The position numbers and the translations under genes were made by a program. A stretch of 64,000 nt of DNA from the NCBI RefSeq assembly GCF_014174405.1, contig NZ_JACEGA010000001.1, positions 2,323,001 through 2,387,000 on the forward strand, read 5' to 3'. Positions 8,020 through 16,921 of this stretch are shown here, one piece after another. Source of the stretch: Variimorphobacter saccharofermentans. GTDB lineage: Bacteria > Bacillota > Clostridia > Lachnospirales > Lachnospiraceae. The stretch's first letter is position 1; every line of letters starts with the position of its first letter. The notes under the pieces were generated by a model. That model did no database searches. It saw only the letters and a list, made by a program, of their open reading frames with translations, and was not told the origin of the DNA.

Positions 8020-8634
8020 ATGAAAAATAAAGATAACAGACGCACACAAAACAAGGATAAAATCATAGAAGTTGCAATTAACCTGTTTTCTCAAAAAGGG
8101 TATAATGAAGTGACCATGCGTGAAATTGCTGCTGAGGTGGGCATAAAGGCCGCTTCGATCTACAATCATTTCGCGAGTAAGGAAGCGATACTCAATGAAA
8201 TCACGGTAATCTTCGGAGAGAAGCTTACAGAAAGTATCTATCCGGCTTTCAACGTTAGTGAAGGAGATGGATTATCAGAATTTGCGCAAAAGACTTCTTC
8301 TGCAACCGATAATTTTTTTATAGAACCACTTCATGCTAAAATCGGTAACATCTTGATGAATGAGCAGTTTCATAACGACACTGTGCGTGATTTCCTGTTA
8401 AAGGAACTGATTGAAAAACCGCGAGAGGCAATATCCGCATATTTTGAAAAGCTTATACAAAGTAAAAAAATGATAGAAGTTGATCCTTTGCTAGCCGCAA
8501 AACTTTATCATTCGTTTTTTATTTACAACTTCTATGAAAATACATTATCCAAAGGAAAGAACGCATTAAATCCCCGAGCGAACTTTGAACGGGATGAACA
8601 TATTAGACTGTTTATAAAGAACTTTTCCAGATAA
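8020..8634 (+). CDS. TetR/AcrR-family repressor of flavodoxin operon
   Basis: A 204-residue TetR protein. The N-terminal helix-turn-helix is TMREIAAEVGIKAASIYNHF at about residues 31-50, followed by the ligand-binding helical domain. The start at 8020 has AAAGGA before it and lies after the predicted transcript start. It is transcribed divergently from the flavodoxin/FMN-binding operon, with two matching palindromes between the genes, so it very likely represses both itself and that operon until a ligand, perhaps a redox-active or electrophilic compound, binds. The ligand is inferred only from the neighbours. Confidence 0.9.
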   Translation: MKNKDNRRTQNKDKIIEVAINLFSQKGYNEVTMREIAAEVGIKAASIYNHFASKEAILNEITVIFGEKLTESIYPAFNVSEGDGLSEFAQKTSSATDNFFIEPLHAKIGNILMNEQFHNDTVRDFLLKELIEKPREAISAYFEKLIQSKKMIEVDPLLAAKLYHSFFIYNFYENTLSKGKNALNPRANFERDEHIRLFIKNFSR

Positions 8635-8726
8635 GGGACAGTTTGTAGGATCTTATATTCAAAAAAACATGATATAGCCTTTATTATACCCTTAAACAGG
8701 GCCATCTTATGTCAAGCTATACTGTA

Positions 8727-9821
8727 TTATTCGCAGAGGTCTTCTAAAAACTCAACAATATCCCTGGCCTTTGGAGGGCATCCTTTTATATTTTTATCAA
8801 ATTCTGATGTACATGAACCGATTCCGATCCCTTTATACTTTTTATTCTTATAGTTCTGACCGATGTATAATTTACTATTTAACTTATATAAAAGTCCCTT
8901 TTCATCCAGCCTTTCCAGAGCATAGATAAGGCTGCCATAGCAAGCTGAGCAGGCACAATCCTCTGCTATATGCCTGGATAACTGCTGCACTCTTCTTGTA
9001 GGCATTAATTTTCTTGATCCATTATCTTTATTCAATTCAACAATTTCCGCATTAACCAAGTCAGTAGAACCCACCCCCATACTTTCCGCTATAGTAATAT
9101 ACGGAATTTCATCAATATCAAAGCCAATCAAATGTGCTGAATATGAGTCTATCAGTACAGGATCCTTCCCTGCGATTATCCTGTTCATCTGAACCGGATT
9201 ACCACCTTCTTCAAAGTTAAGGTCACCATTCATACCATCAACAATTACAAGATTTTGCTTAATTATTTTGTTCAAATATGCTATGGGCTTATGTAGGCCT
9301 AATGTGTGGAATCTTCTTTTCTCGGAATCCGGAATACATCCCTTCATATTCTTTAGGGCACAGGTTATGTTGGTCTGGCAGTGACCTTTGAGGACCGGAA
9401 TATTAATTAAATAATCCACCTTCATAGCATAATCACATACATTAACCTTCAAGCCATCTACTTCATATTCCACAGATTTGTCTTTTTGAAGATCAATCAG
9501 GGGAACATTATATTTCTTTGACAAATTCTCATAACCACATGCTTTAAAAGCTGCTGATGTCCTATCTCCCACCCATGAGCCTTCCATGATTACTATGTGA
9601 TTAAGCTCTTTTGATTTTAGATATTCTATGATACCTTCCACGATCTCGGGTGTGGTGGTCGCGCCAAACCTCGAAGGCTGTGCTACAACGAGATTGGGTT
9701 TAATTCCGATCAGTGCATTCTTTTCTATCTCATCTTCTGGCTTTATCACTTCAAGCAATTTCATAACCATTTGCTTAGGATTATCACCATAGATAATACG
9801 TATCCCATTTTCACCTATCAT
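8727..9821 (-). CDS. DUF362 domain protein with Cys-rich C-terminus
   Basis: A 364-residue DUF362 protein, a family of putative iron-sulfur or redox proteins. Motifs seen are GIKPNLV near residue 39, INIPVLKGHCQTNITCALKNMKGCI in the middle, and DPVLIDSYSAHLIG. The C-terminus adds CACSAC near 285, then SCTSEFDKN and GCPPKARD, cysteines that could bind an Fe-S cluster. The gene follows an HxlR regulator gene by 14 bases on the same strand, so the two are probably one transcript. The reaction is unknown. Confidence 0.82.
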   Translation of the reverse strand: MIGENGIRIIYGDNPKQMVMKLLEVIKPEDEIEKNALIGIKPNLVVAQPSRFGATTTPEIVEGIIEYLKSKELNHIVIMEGSWVGDRTSAAFKACGYENLSKKYNVPLIDLQKDKSVEYEVDGLKVNVCDYAMKVDYLINIPVLKGHCQTNITCALKNMKGCIPDSEKRRFHTLGLHKPIAYLNKIIKQNLVIVDGMNGDLNFEEGGNPVQMNRIIAGKDPVLIDSYSAHLIGFDIDEIPYITIAESMGVGSTDLVNAEIVELNKDNGSRKLMPTRRVQQLSRHIAEDCACSACYGSLIYALERLDEKGLLYKLNSKLYIGQNYKNKKYKGIGIGSCTSEFDKNIKGCPPKARDIVEFLEDLCE

Positions 9822-9835
9822 TGATATCAGCTCTC

Positions 9836-10171
9836 CTATTCCTTTATATTCCCAGCAACATAATCAACCCCCCATTGATTCATGGCTAATATTATTGGCA
9901 TAAATGATTTTCCAAAGTTTGTTAATGAATATTCTACCTTTGGGGGGATTTGATTATATTCTTTTCGTAATACTAAACCATCCCGTTCCATTTCCTTTAA
10001 TTGCTGTGTCAGCATCTTACGTGTTATGTTCGGAAATAGTCGAACTAGTTCATTGAAGCGTAATGTTTTTTTCGATAATTCCCATAGAAGAATTGCCTTC
10101 CATTTGCCACCAATTAATTCAATTGTCAGTTCAACAGCACAACGATATTCTTTATCACGATAAGTTATCAT
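9836..10171 (-). CDS. HxlR-family winged-helix regulator
   Basis: A 111-residue HxlR-type regulator, the standard length. It has the conserved N-terminal Cys11 before the helix ELTIELIGGKWK, the recognition region RFNELVRLFPNITRKMLTQQLKEMERDGLV, and the C-terminal wing and dimer helix. Proteins of this family often sense aldehydes, quinones or diamide through that Cys. It heads a probable two-gene transcript with DUF362, so a redox-linked role for both is reasonable inference. The intergenic sequence at 10200-10250 holds GTACT repeats that could be its site, but the symmetry is poor. Confidence 0.88.
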   Translation of the reverse strand: MITYRDKEYRCAVELTIELIGGKWKAILLWELSKKTLRFNELVRLFPNITRKMLTQQLKEMERDGLVLRKEYNQIPPKVEYSLTNFGKSFMPIILAMNQWGVDYVAGNIKE

Positions 10172-10440
10172 TTTATCATCTCCAATATGATGCTTAATTT
10201 TACCAGGTTTCCAATTAGGTACTGAGTTACTTATAAGTGCGTACTTGTTCCATCATTATGAATATTATATCATGTAATCACAGGTAAACTTGCGGCATGT
10301 TTACAATGCATTAATTATACCATAATTATTGGAAATAAAAAACTGTTACAACGGAGGGTAATGTGAAGCATCAAGGCTTTCACACGGTGAATTTATACTA
10401 CCTCCCATATTCTCGGGTTGTAGACAGAATGGAGGTTTTT

Positions 10441-10995
10441 ATGAAAAAGGAAATTACATATTACGAAACAACAAAGGAAGATCACACACTGGAAACCTTT
10501 GCACTTGTAAAACAGAGAATTGAAGAAACCGGAATTAATAAAATCATTCTTGCTTCCACAACAGGACGAACTGCGTTAAGAGCCATGGAATACTTTGCTG
10601 ATAAAGATATTACACTTATCGTAATTCCCCATCAATATGGTTTCTCCAGTGAAACCAATCTGTTTCCATCTGACACAGTGAAAACCTTACGGGAACATGG
10701 TCATGAAGTGCATTTTGGTACTATGCTTTTCCATACCGAAAAATTGTATGGCTCTACTGTCCCCGCTATCATAGCAGACTTTCTTCGATGCTTAAGCGAA
10801 GGCGTCAAAGTATGTTACGAAATCACACTGATGGCTGCTGATGGTGGATATGTAAATAGTGGAGAAGCTGTGATTGCAATAGCAGGAACTGGGGTAAATG
10901 CCGATACTGCGCTCTTATTACAGGCATCAACAACCAGAAATATTAGAAAGCTTCGCATTAATGAAATTATCTGTAAACCGTATAACAGTTTATAA
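10441..10995 (+). CDS. Pyruvate kinase C-terminal domain-like protein
   Basis: A 184-residue protein matching stand-alone PK_C domains (the alpha/beta effector domain of pyruvate kinase) found in Clostridia and archaea. IILASTTGRTAL near residue 40 and the later IAIAGTG match the phosphate-binding segments. The catalytic barrel is absent, so it is no pyruvate kinase; it may bind a phosphorylated effector. The frame is open upstream, but GGAGG at 10431-10436 sets the start at 10441. It is monocistronic and converges on a PP-loop ATPase gene, with a hairpin between them. Confidence 0.8.
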   Translation: MKKEITYYETTKEDHTLETFALVKQRIEETGINKIILASTTGRTALRAMEYFADKDITLIVIPHQYGFSSETNLFPSDTVKTLREHGHEVHFGTMLFHTEKLYGSTVPAIIADFLRCLSEGVKVCYEITLMAADGGYVNSGEAVIAIAGTGVNADTALLLQASTTRNIRKLRINEIICKPYNSL

Positions 10996-11056
10996 AGGTA
11001 AAGGTTCATATGATGCGTACCGAGTTGAAATATGCTCAGCATACTATATGAAGTAT

Positions 11057-11105
11057 GCAAATAAGGTTTTCAGCCTTCCGTAGTATGAGTTGCTACTGAA
11101 GGTCT
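11057..11105. terminator. Hairpin between convergent genes
   Basis: TTTTCAG-CCTTCCGTAGTA pairs with TGCTACTGAAGG-T-CTGAAAA. T-rich sequence (TCTTGTTT) follows on the plus strand. On the minus strand the stem shows CAG-A-/-CTG with an unpaired A, like other terminators here. Confidence 0.7.
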
Positions 11106-11163
11106 GAAAATCTTGTTTACAGTTTAAACTGTATACGGCTTCTATATAGCTTCCATCAGAAAT

Positions 11164-11832
11164 TTAGTTTTTCTTAATTGGTAGAATCGCATATTGCCCG
11201 TTCTTAACCATATCTCCGTAACAGAAGGAAACCGGGGTTCTGAACAGTGGTCCATCCGATACAAATGTATGATATTCTCCATTTTCTCCACAGGCATCTG
11301 CTCCTTCTGATGTGATGGATGCAACGGTTTCAGGCGATAATGTCATTCCAAGATGTTTTTTACTTAGCCGGTCGGTATCTACGACACTAATATTTGCTGT
11401 AAATCCATTATCAATAAACTCCTTAACCAATGCCTTCCTATCTTCCTGCCAAAGCGGGAAAAAAGCCTCGATACCTGCCTCATCACAACGTGCAGTACAC
11501 CATTGCAAATGCTCCTCAAGATCAATATCACCAAATACACAAACTTCTGCACCATTTTCTTTCTGTATCTTAAGTTCCATTTCGAAATTCGTTGCATAGT
11601 CCTTTGCAGAGGTCTTAATTAACTTAATCGGTATACCCAGTGAGGCAGAAACCTCATTCAATAAATCACCGGGAATACCATGGAACCAGGAGCGTTCCAT
11701 GTCTATATTGTATGTGATAATAAGAGTTACCGGTTTCATTCCGAGCTTTATCGCCCTGTATATAGCAAGAATGCTGTCTTTACCTCCACTATAAGATGCA
11801 ACGAATTTTCGTCCCTGATATTTATTCATCAC
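11164..11832 (-). CDS. Diphthine--ammonia ligase-like PP-loop ATPase
   Basis: A 222-residue PP-loop adenylating enzyme of the Diphthamide_syn/DUF71 family. The ATP pyrophosphate loop is SGGKDS at residues 15-20, and the C-terminal half carries GENGEYHTFVSDGPLF, the family signature. In eukaryotes and archaea the family amidates diphthine on elongation factor 2; bacteria lack diphthamide, so the bacterial members have another, unsettled substrate. Length and motifs look complete. It is 33 bases downstream of an unknown gene on the same strand. Confidence 0.85.
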   Translation of the reverse strand: MMNKYQGRKFVASYSGGKDSILAIYRAIKLGMKPVTLIITYNIDMERSWFHGIPGDLLNEVSASLGIPIKLIKTSAKDYATNFEMELKIQKENGAEVCVFGDIDLEEHLQWCTARCDEAGIEAFFPLWQEDRKALVKEFIDNGFTANISVVDTDRLSKKHLGMTLSPETVASITSEGADACGENGEYHTFVSDGPLFRTPVSFCYGDMVKNGQYAILPIKKN

Positions 11833-11865
11833 TTATTGATCTCCTACTTTCAACCTCTATTCACA

Positions 11866-12753
11866 CTAATTCTTTTTGAGTAAATCAGAATTATATGCGT
11901 TTATCAAAAGCCCACCACAAAGAAAGACAAAGCTAGAATGATCCTTGATAATCGCCCAATCCATTGCTTCTGAAAACCAATAGGCCTGAGTCTTATTCTT
12001 CAGACATAATACGTTGGTATCCATAATATAGGAAACTGCATCTACTTCACAGCTGTTAATTTCATAAATTCTTTCATCCCCGTGGTCAATCAGTAACTGA
12101 GTGAGTCTATCCAGATCAATCTCTTCGGTAAAGCTACCTATGTGAAATCTTAATACTCCATCCATTGGCTCATCAAAATGCTGCATCACTTTATTCAGCC
12201 ATTGCTTCTCAAAGTCACTGATTAATTCTGCTTCCTTCTCCTTTGATATCACTCTTCTATAAAATAATTGTGGAGCATCTCGCAGTTTCTCTTCATGAAT
12301 ACTATTCATATAAGAGATGCATATCTGTTTTTCTTTTTCACATATATTTTCCTTTTCATCATTACTGATGTTGTCATAACCTTTAATACCACTTATCTTC
12401 GAACTCTTCACGATATTAATTATTTTCTTTCTTATTTCCTCTACTGATGAGAATTCTTCCGGCTCCACCTTTTCTATATTTTTTAACATTACATCAAGAA
12501 TATCAATATTAACAGCACACCAGTATTTCCGTAGTTCTTCATTATTTACTATTTGCTTCATTTTTTCACGGTCTACACTACACATTTTCTTATGTATACA
12601 CTGAATCGTCTCCTCTTCTGTCATATCCTTCGTGTCATCGTAAACCTCAAATGCCTTTCGCATAGCAACAAGCTGATCACTTTTTAATTTTTGAATACGT
12701 TCCATGCAATACTTTCTTATTAATGTATGAAAGTTAAGAACTATGCTATTCAT
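11866..12753 (-). CDS. Hypothetical protein, largely helical
   Basis: A 295-residue protein I do not recognise. It is rich in Lys and Glu, lacks signal peptide and membrane segments, and contains a mid-length charged helical region (about residues 60-180) and a C-terminal part ending AIIKDHSSFVFLCGGLLINAYNSDLL. The start has AAGGAG eight bases ahead. The short gap to the PP-loop ATPase downstream suggests co-transcription. The end of a broken acetyltransferase gene lies just upstream. Confidence 0.6.
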   Translation of the reverse strand: MNSIVLNFHTLIRKYCMERIQKLKSDQLVAMRKAFEVYDDTKDMTEEETIQCIHKKMCSVDREKMKQIVNNEELRKYWCAVNIDILDVMLKNIEKVEPEEFSSVEEIRKKIINIVKSSKISGIKGYDNISNDEKENICEKEKQICISYMNSIHEEKLRDAPQLFYRRVISKEKEAELISDFEKQWLNKVMQHFDEPMDGVLRFHIGSFTEEIDLDRLTQLLIDHGDERIYEINSCEVDAVSYIMDTNVLCLKNKTQAYWFSEAMDWAIIKDHSSFVFLCGGLLINAYNSDLLKKN

Positions 12754-12826
12754 ATCTTCAACTCCTTACTATATCTCCTTGGGTCAAAGCATATATGAGT
12801 TAACATCTTTTGTCAATTCTTCATGT

Positions 12827-12955
12827 TTAGAATTTATTCAGTTTTTTTTGTAAAATCTCTGACAACTTTCCAATATGTATCCCATCAACAAAGGAATGAT
12901 GTGCTTGTAAAATATTGGTGTTGCAACATCCTTTTTCCCAAAATTGGTATGAGAA
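12827..12955 (-). pseudogene. Chloramphenicol acetyltransferase 3' remnant
   Basis: The minus strand reads FWEKGCCNTNILQAHHSFVDG then IHIGKLSEILQKKLNKF and a stop. This matches the C-terminal end of type A chloramphenicol acetyltransferases, including the catalytic HHxxxDG motif. The upstream three quarters, including the trimer and CoA-binding parts, are absent. The frame runs straight on from the stop of a ferredoxin remnant. It cannot make an active enzyme; it shows that a cat-family gene was once here. Confidence 0.78.
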
Positions 12956-13189
12956 CTATAGATTCTTAACAGGAACATAATCCTTTAATAGATATCTTGT
13001 TTTACCCTGTGTTGTATTACCAAATTCAATTGCTTTTTTCGGACATTTCGAAATGCATGCCATACAATGAGTACAGTTCTCTCCCCATATAGGTTTTTTA
13101 TTGACCATACTAATATTATTCAAGGGGCAAGCCTTTTCACATATTCGGCACCCTATACATTCATCCGTAGTGTAAAAATCCTTTGCAAC
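12956..13189 (-). pseudogene. Two-cluster ferredoxin (EFR1-like) 3' remnant
   Basis: A 77-codon frame encodes two 4Fe-4S motifs, CIGCRICEKACPLN and CTHCMACISKCPKKAIEFG, and ends RYLLKDYVPVKNL. This is the C-terminal half of EFR1-type proteins, in which a flavodoxin domain precedes the ferredoxin. The flavodoxin part is missing; the frame is closed by TAG at 13190. No start codon or ribosome site is evident. If translated from an alternative start it could bind clusters, but remnant is more likely given remnants on both sides. Confidence 0.78.
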
Positions 13190-13219
13190 CTAATCTTGAT
13201 GAACTATAATGTCGTTAAA

Positions 13220-13372
13220 TCATCTCCAGATAAACCAGATCAGGATATATCCTGAAACAACAGCTGCCAGAGTAAATGGTACACTGATCTTCATAAAATC
13301 CTTCGCTTTGACTTCGTATCCTTCTTGAACCAGTAGTTCCTTTTTAACCTTGATATTTTCCGTTGTATGGAT
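13220..13372 (-). pseudogene. SLC13/ArsB-like permease 3' remnant
   Basis: About 50 codons reading VKKELLVQEGYEVKAKDFMK then ISVPFTLAAVVSGYILIWFI and a stop. This matches the last cytoplasmic segment and final membrane helix of SLC13/ArsB-type ion transporters. The frame begins directly after a stop closing a 14-codon ATG frame (13373-13417), which may be the 5' end of another lost gene. All three remnants between 12827 and 13372 are gene ends in the same orientation and frame. Confidence 0.6.
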
Positions 13373-13443
13373 TTAAAGCTGTATCATCCATTTGTGCAAA
13401 TCATCTGATAATATCATTCGTAAATCATCCTTCCTGTCATATA

Positions 13444-15993
13444 TTATCTACATAAAAGCTTTTGCGAAACAATATCAGAGTATATCTGCATACCACTGGT
13501 ATTAGCAATATGGATCACTTCTTTTAACTGAGCGTTCTCTGGTAAGAAATCTGTAAGCAAATTCTCTTCCTGTAGTATACGGTCTGTGTTAAAAATGACA
13601 TCCTGATATCCGTCAAAAATAGCTACATAGAAGATCTCTGATTCAACAATATCCTGAAAGAAATGGCTACCATAGGATAATTCCGGCATAAATCCTTCTT
13701 TTTTTGATGAATACTCACAAAGCACCTTCATATTACAAATCTGTGTAAAATGTACCGGAACCCCAAGGGATGGTGTGGTGCTCCCCCACCTGCCCGGGCC
13801 AACCAGCATGGCATATTTATCTTTCATCGCATTATTAATTAAGCCTATTTGTCGAGCCACCTCATATTTGTCTTGTTCACTTAGTTTCAAGTATTCTTTC
13901 GCACTAATCAATATTACGTAATCGATGGGCAGGCGTACGCTTCCTCCCATGAAACTACCCTTACATCCAAAGAAACAATCCTTCTCACCCTTTAGCTCCG
14001 GGATTTTTACTGTCTTGCCTAACCCTTTGGTTTGTAATGGACGACATTGTAAGAGGTTTATCTTAAAGCTATTATCCTTATTAAAGTTTGCCGTGAATTC
14101 AATATCAACCGGGTAATCATATGCTTTTGACAGTAAAGCTAACATTTCTCTCATTATGGTAACAAACTTTGTTTCTGTAAATAGCTTTTTAAAATCTAAT
14201 AGATAGGGTATCTTAAAATTCATATATCCCAATTCACGCATACGAGCTTCCGTAGCATAGTCAGGACTTATAAACAATTTCTTATCTGCTTTTAACGGGA
14301 GGGATAATATCTCATCCAACTCTTTGCTATCTTGAATATTTTCTGTAAAGGAAAGAAGATCCAATCGATGTTGGGAGAATTTCTTCTGATCTTCATAATC
14401 CATTGGTGGAATTCGAAGTGGATTATCAAGGCATACCACCCTCACATAATCTCCATCGGTCCGATCCACTGCTCTAGTTCCCAGTCCAAATACAAGACGA
14501 AGCATCCCTGCATTCATATCAATACTTTCATCCCAAACATATAGGTTGGAGGAATTCCCAACCCCAGCTATATGAGGGAAGAAATAGTCTCCAAATCGAT
14601 CTCCTGATACTCGTTGCACTAATATGGCCATTTGCTCATCCTGCTGTGCCAGTCCTCGATTCATTCGATAATTTAATGCATCTTCATTCATGGTACTTGC
14701 ATAAACAATGCGCACAGCCTGTTCAAATGCCTCATATCGCTCCTGGGGTGTTCCCTGATTCACACAGAAAACACTCTCATATTTACCGGCAAATGCATTT
14801 CCAAAGTTATCTTCCTGTAGGGAGCTGGAACGTATAATAATTGGAGACTGACCAAAATACTCCAGCATTTGAACAAATTGCTCCTGAATATCCTTGGGAA
14901 AGGATCCATGTAAAAGCTTCTCTTTTAACTCCCCAGCATATTTATAATAACCCTCTGGTGTCTTTTGCTTGGCACGAAGCCTCCACCAACCATTTTGGAC
15001 AATATATGTGTAAAAAACATCGGCACCGATAAAAAAGGAATCATGGGGCTCAATATATGGAGTAAAAGAATCGCCTCCGTCAATCTCAATTATTTTTCTC
15101 GCCAAAAGCATACCAACGCTCTTGCCGCCTATAAATCCTGTACCAATTTCTCGCGATGCAATATCAAGAATATCCTTTAAAGTAAAATATCTGTCACACA
15201 AATGAAACATACGCGAATCACTACCAATAAGCTTATACATGAGACGCGTCTTTACTTCTTCCTGCTGATTATAAGTAGAGCTCAGCATTCTTTTTGCTTC
15301 GTTGAAGATAGTATTCCAATAATCCAGTCTTATCTCCCCTCGATTAATACTATGAAAAAGTTCCGAAGCATCAGAACTGGATGTAATGCAGATCGCCTCC
15401 TGGCCTTGAATGAAATGCGGGAAGAACATCGTAGGAGAATAGCGCTGCCATACCTTAAGGGGATGAATATAGGTTTTATCATTGATTTGATATAAATCCA
15501 GAAGAAGCTGGGTTGTTTCACGAATGCCTGCAATAGTACTATAGGTATGAAAATTACGCTTAATGGCAAAATATGCAACCGTATCTAGCTCATATAAATA
15601 AGGACAGGTTGCCTTGAAAAAATTACCTGTCATCAAATCCGAGTGCCAATATTCTAACAAATCAGTAAGACAATCAAACACATAGAAAGCACGTTTGCCC
15701 TCTGCTTTAATTAGATTGTGTATTTCGGTAGCAAAGCTTTCAAAACCTTTACTAGCATCAATATGATACGTCTTAATATCCTGGCTTGCATTCAGTATAG
15801 GCTCATGATTGGCAAAACGGATATAAATCAGGCTCATATTTTCTGTTATTGCGTTTTCTACAAAATAATGAACCATTTTCTTATAGTCTGATATGGAATC
15901 CACTTGCCATACGACATTATCCCCAAACCTTAAGTGATCAATTACCTGATCAAAGCCTTCTAACCCTGTACTTACCTTATCGTATAAATTCAT
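13444..15993 (-). CDS. KaiC/RecA-like plus PEP-synthase ATP-grasp fusion protein
   Basis: An 849-residue protein with an N-terminal KaiC-like domain (about 1-230, opening STGLEGFDQVIDHLRFGDNV) and a PEP/pyruvate-binding PPDK_N domain (about 270-600). The KaiC-like part lacks a Walker A: where GxxxxGKT should be it has VDSISDYKK. The ATP-grasp part is better kept, with GTGFIGGKSVGM, IIRSSSLQEDNFGNAFAGKYES and LVFGLGTRAVDRTDGDY. The phospho-His swivelling and PEP/pyruvate barrel domains of PEP synthase are absent. It may phosphorylate a partner or be a regulator. The start MNLYDK is chosen for the GGGGTG ahead of it. It is not linked to an obvious operon. Confidence 0.75.
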   Translation of the reverse strand: MNLYDKVSTGLEGFDQVIDHLRFGDNVVWQVDSISDYKKMVHYFVENAITENMSLIYIRFANHEPILNASQDIKTYHIDASKGFESFATEIHNLIKAEGKRAFYVFDCLTDLLEYWHSDLMTGNFFKATCPYLYELDTVAYFAIKRNFHTYSTIAGIRETTQLLLDLYQINDKTYIHPLKVWQRYSPTMFFPHFIQGQEAICITSSSDASELFHSINRGEIRLDYWNTIFNEAKRMLSSTYNQQEEVKTRLMYKLIGSDSRMFHLCDRYFTLKDILDIASREIGTGFIGGKSVGMLLARKIIEIDGGDSFTPYIEPHDSFFIGADVFYTYIVQNGWWRLRAKQKTPEGYYKYAGELKEKLLHGSFPKDIQEQFVQMLEYFGQSPIIIRSSSLQEDNFGNAFAGKYESVFCVNQGTPQERYEAFEQAVRIVYASTMNEDALNYRMNRGLAQQDEQMAILVQRVSGDRFGDYFFPHIAGVGNSSNLYVWDESIDMNAGMLRLVFGLGTRAVDRTDGDYVRVVCLDNPLRIPPMDYEDQKKFSQHRLDLLSFTENIQDSKELDEILSLPLKADKKLFISPDYATEARMRELGYMNFKIPYLLDFKKLFTETKFVTIMREMLALLSKAYDYPVDIEFTANFNKDNSFKINLLQCRPLQTKGLGKTVKIPELKGEKDCFFGCKGSFMGGSVRLPIDYVILISAKEYLKLSEQDKYEVARQIGLINNAMKDKYAMLVGPGRWGSTTPSLGVPVHFTQICNMKVLCEYSSKKEGFMPELSYGSHFFQDIVESEIFYVAIFDGYQDVIFNTDRILQEENLLTDFLPENAQLKEVIHIANTSGMQIYSDIVSQKLLCR

Positions 15994-16116
15994 GGCACAC
16001 CCCGTTCTGCTTAATAATAATATCAAAATCTAAAATATAAACATAAAAAACTTGAATTATTTAGCTGATATGTGATCAAATCATATGCTCCCTGTGTCAT
16101 AAGCTTGGGAGCCACT

Positions 16117-16773
16117 CTATTTTGTTGCATCCAGAATCAAATTAACAAGCTTTGTATTATGCAGGACATAGCTTCCATGCCCCTCCCCCTGCAAAATATT
16201 AAGCTTGCTATTGGGTATACTATCTGCAATATACTCTGTGTGGCTTCGCTTTACCATATCGCGGCTTCCTGCCAGCACCGTGGTAGGGATGACAATGCAC
16301 TTTAACATTTCTGTTGTAATATTGGGTTCCTTCAGCATCATTGTCATCTTCGGCTCTTTGACAACTGCGTTGATGCACTGAAATAACCTCAGCCAGCCAG
16401 TTCGTATCCCATCCGGAACAGTATTCGCTCCACTTATTATTAACCGGGATAATAGTTGTGGATACTTTGAAGCAAGTATCAATCCTATAATACCGCCATC
16501 ACTAAAGCCGTAAAGAATGGGTTGTTCAAGCTTTAGTTCATGAATAAAGCATTTTATATCCTCGGCCATATCATCATAGTGATATTCCAAAACAGAATCA
16601 CTCTGTCCATGCCCACGACTGTCTATTGCATATACTGTAAAGTGCTCTGACAAAATAGGAATTGCCTTATCAAAAATCTTATGTGTCTCCCCATTTCCAT
16701 GAAGCAGAATTAAAGGTTTTCCTACGCCAGACATCTCATAGTAAAGATTAATGCTATTCACACGACATATCAT
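16117..16773 (-). CDS. Alpha/beta hydrolase
   Basis: A 218-residue alpha/beta hydrolase. HGNGETHKIF near residue 25 is the oxyanion turn, GFSDGG near residue 94 has the nucleophilic Ser, SRDMV provides the probable acid and GEGHGSY near 199 the His. It is shorter than the family norm of about 250-270 because the lid is reduced. No signal peptide; cytoplasmic esterase or lipase-like activity is likely but the substrate cannot be told. A histidine phosphatase gene lies 149 bases upstream on the same strand. Confidence 0.83.
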   Translation of the reverse strand: MICRVNSINLYYEMSGVGKPLILLHGNGETHKIFDKAIPILSEHFTVYAIDSRGHGQSDSVLEYHYDDMAEDIKCFIHELKLEQPILYGFSDGGIIGLILASKYPQLLSRLIISGANTVPDGIRTGWLRLFQCINAVVKEPKMTMMLKEPNITTEMLKCIVIPTTVLAGSRDMVKRSHTEYIADSIPNSKLNILQGEGHGSYVLHNTKLVNLILDATK

Positions 16774-16921
16774 TATCGTACACCCCTCTCCTCATCCTAT
16801 ATATCATTCATTAATACCTGCATTGATTATATGCTTACGCTTCTTCATATAAATAATCGATATTAATACGAGGGTTATAAGCTGTGCCATCAATGTATGG
16901 TAAATAACACATTTATTTATA

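Noticed and set aside
10200..10250. HxlR operator with GTACT repeats
   Set aside because: The GTACT elements are direct rather than inverted and the inner ACTTATAAGT palindrome is short; too weak to list.
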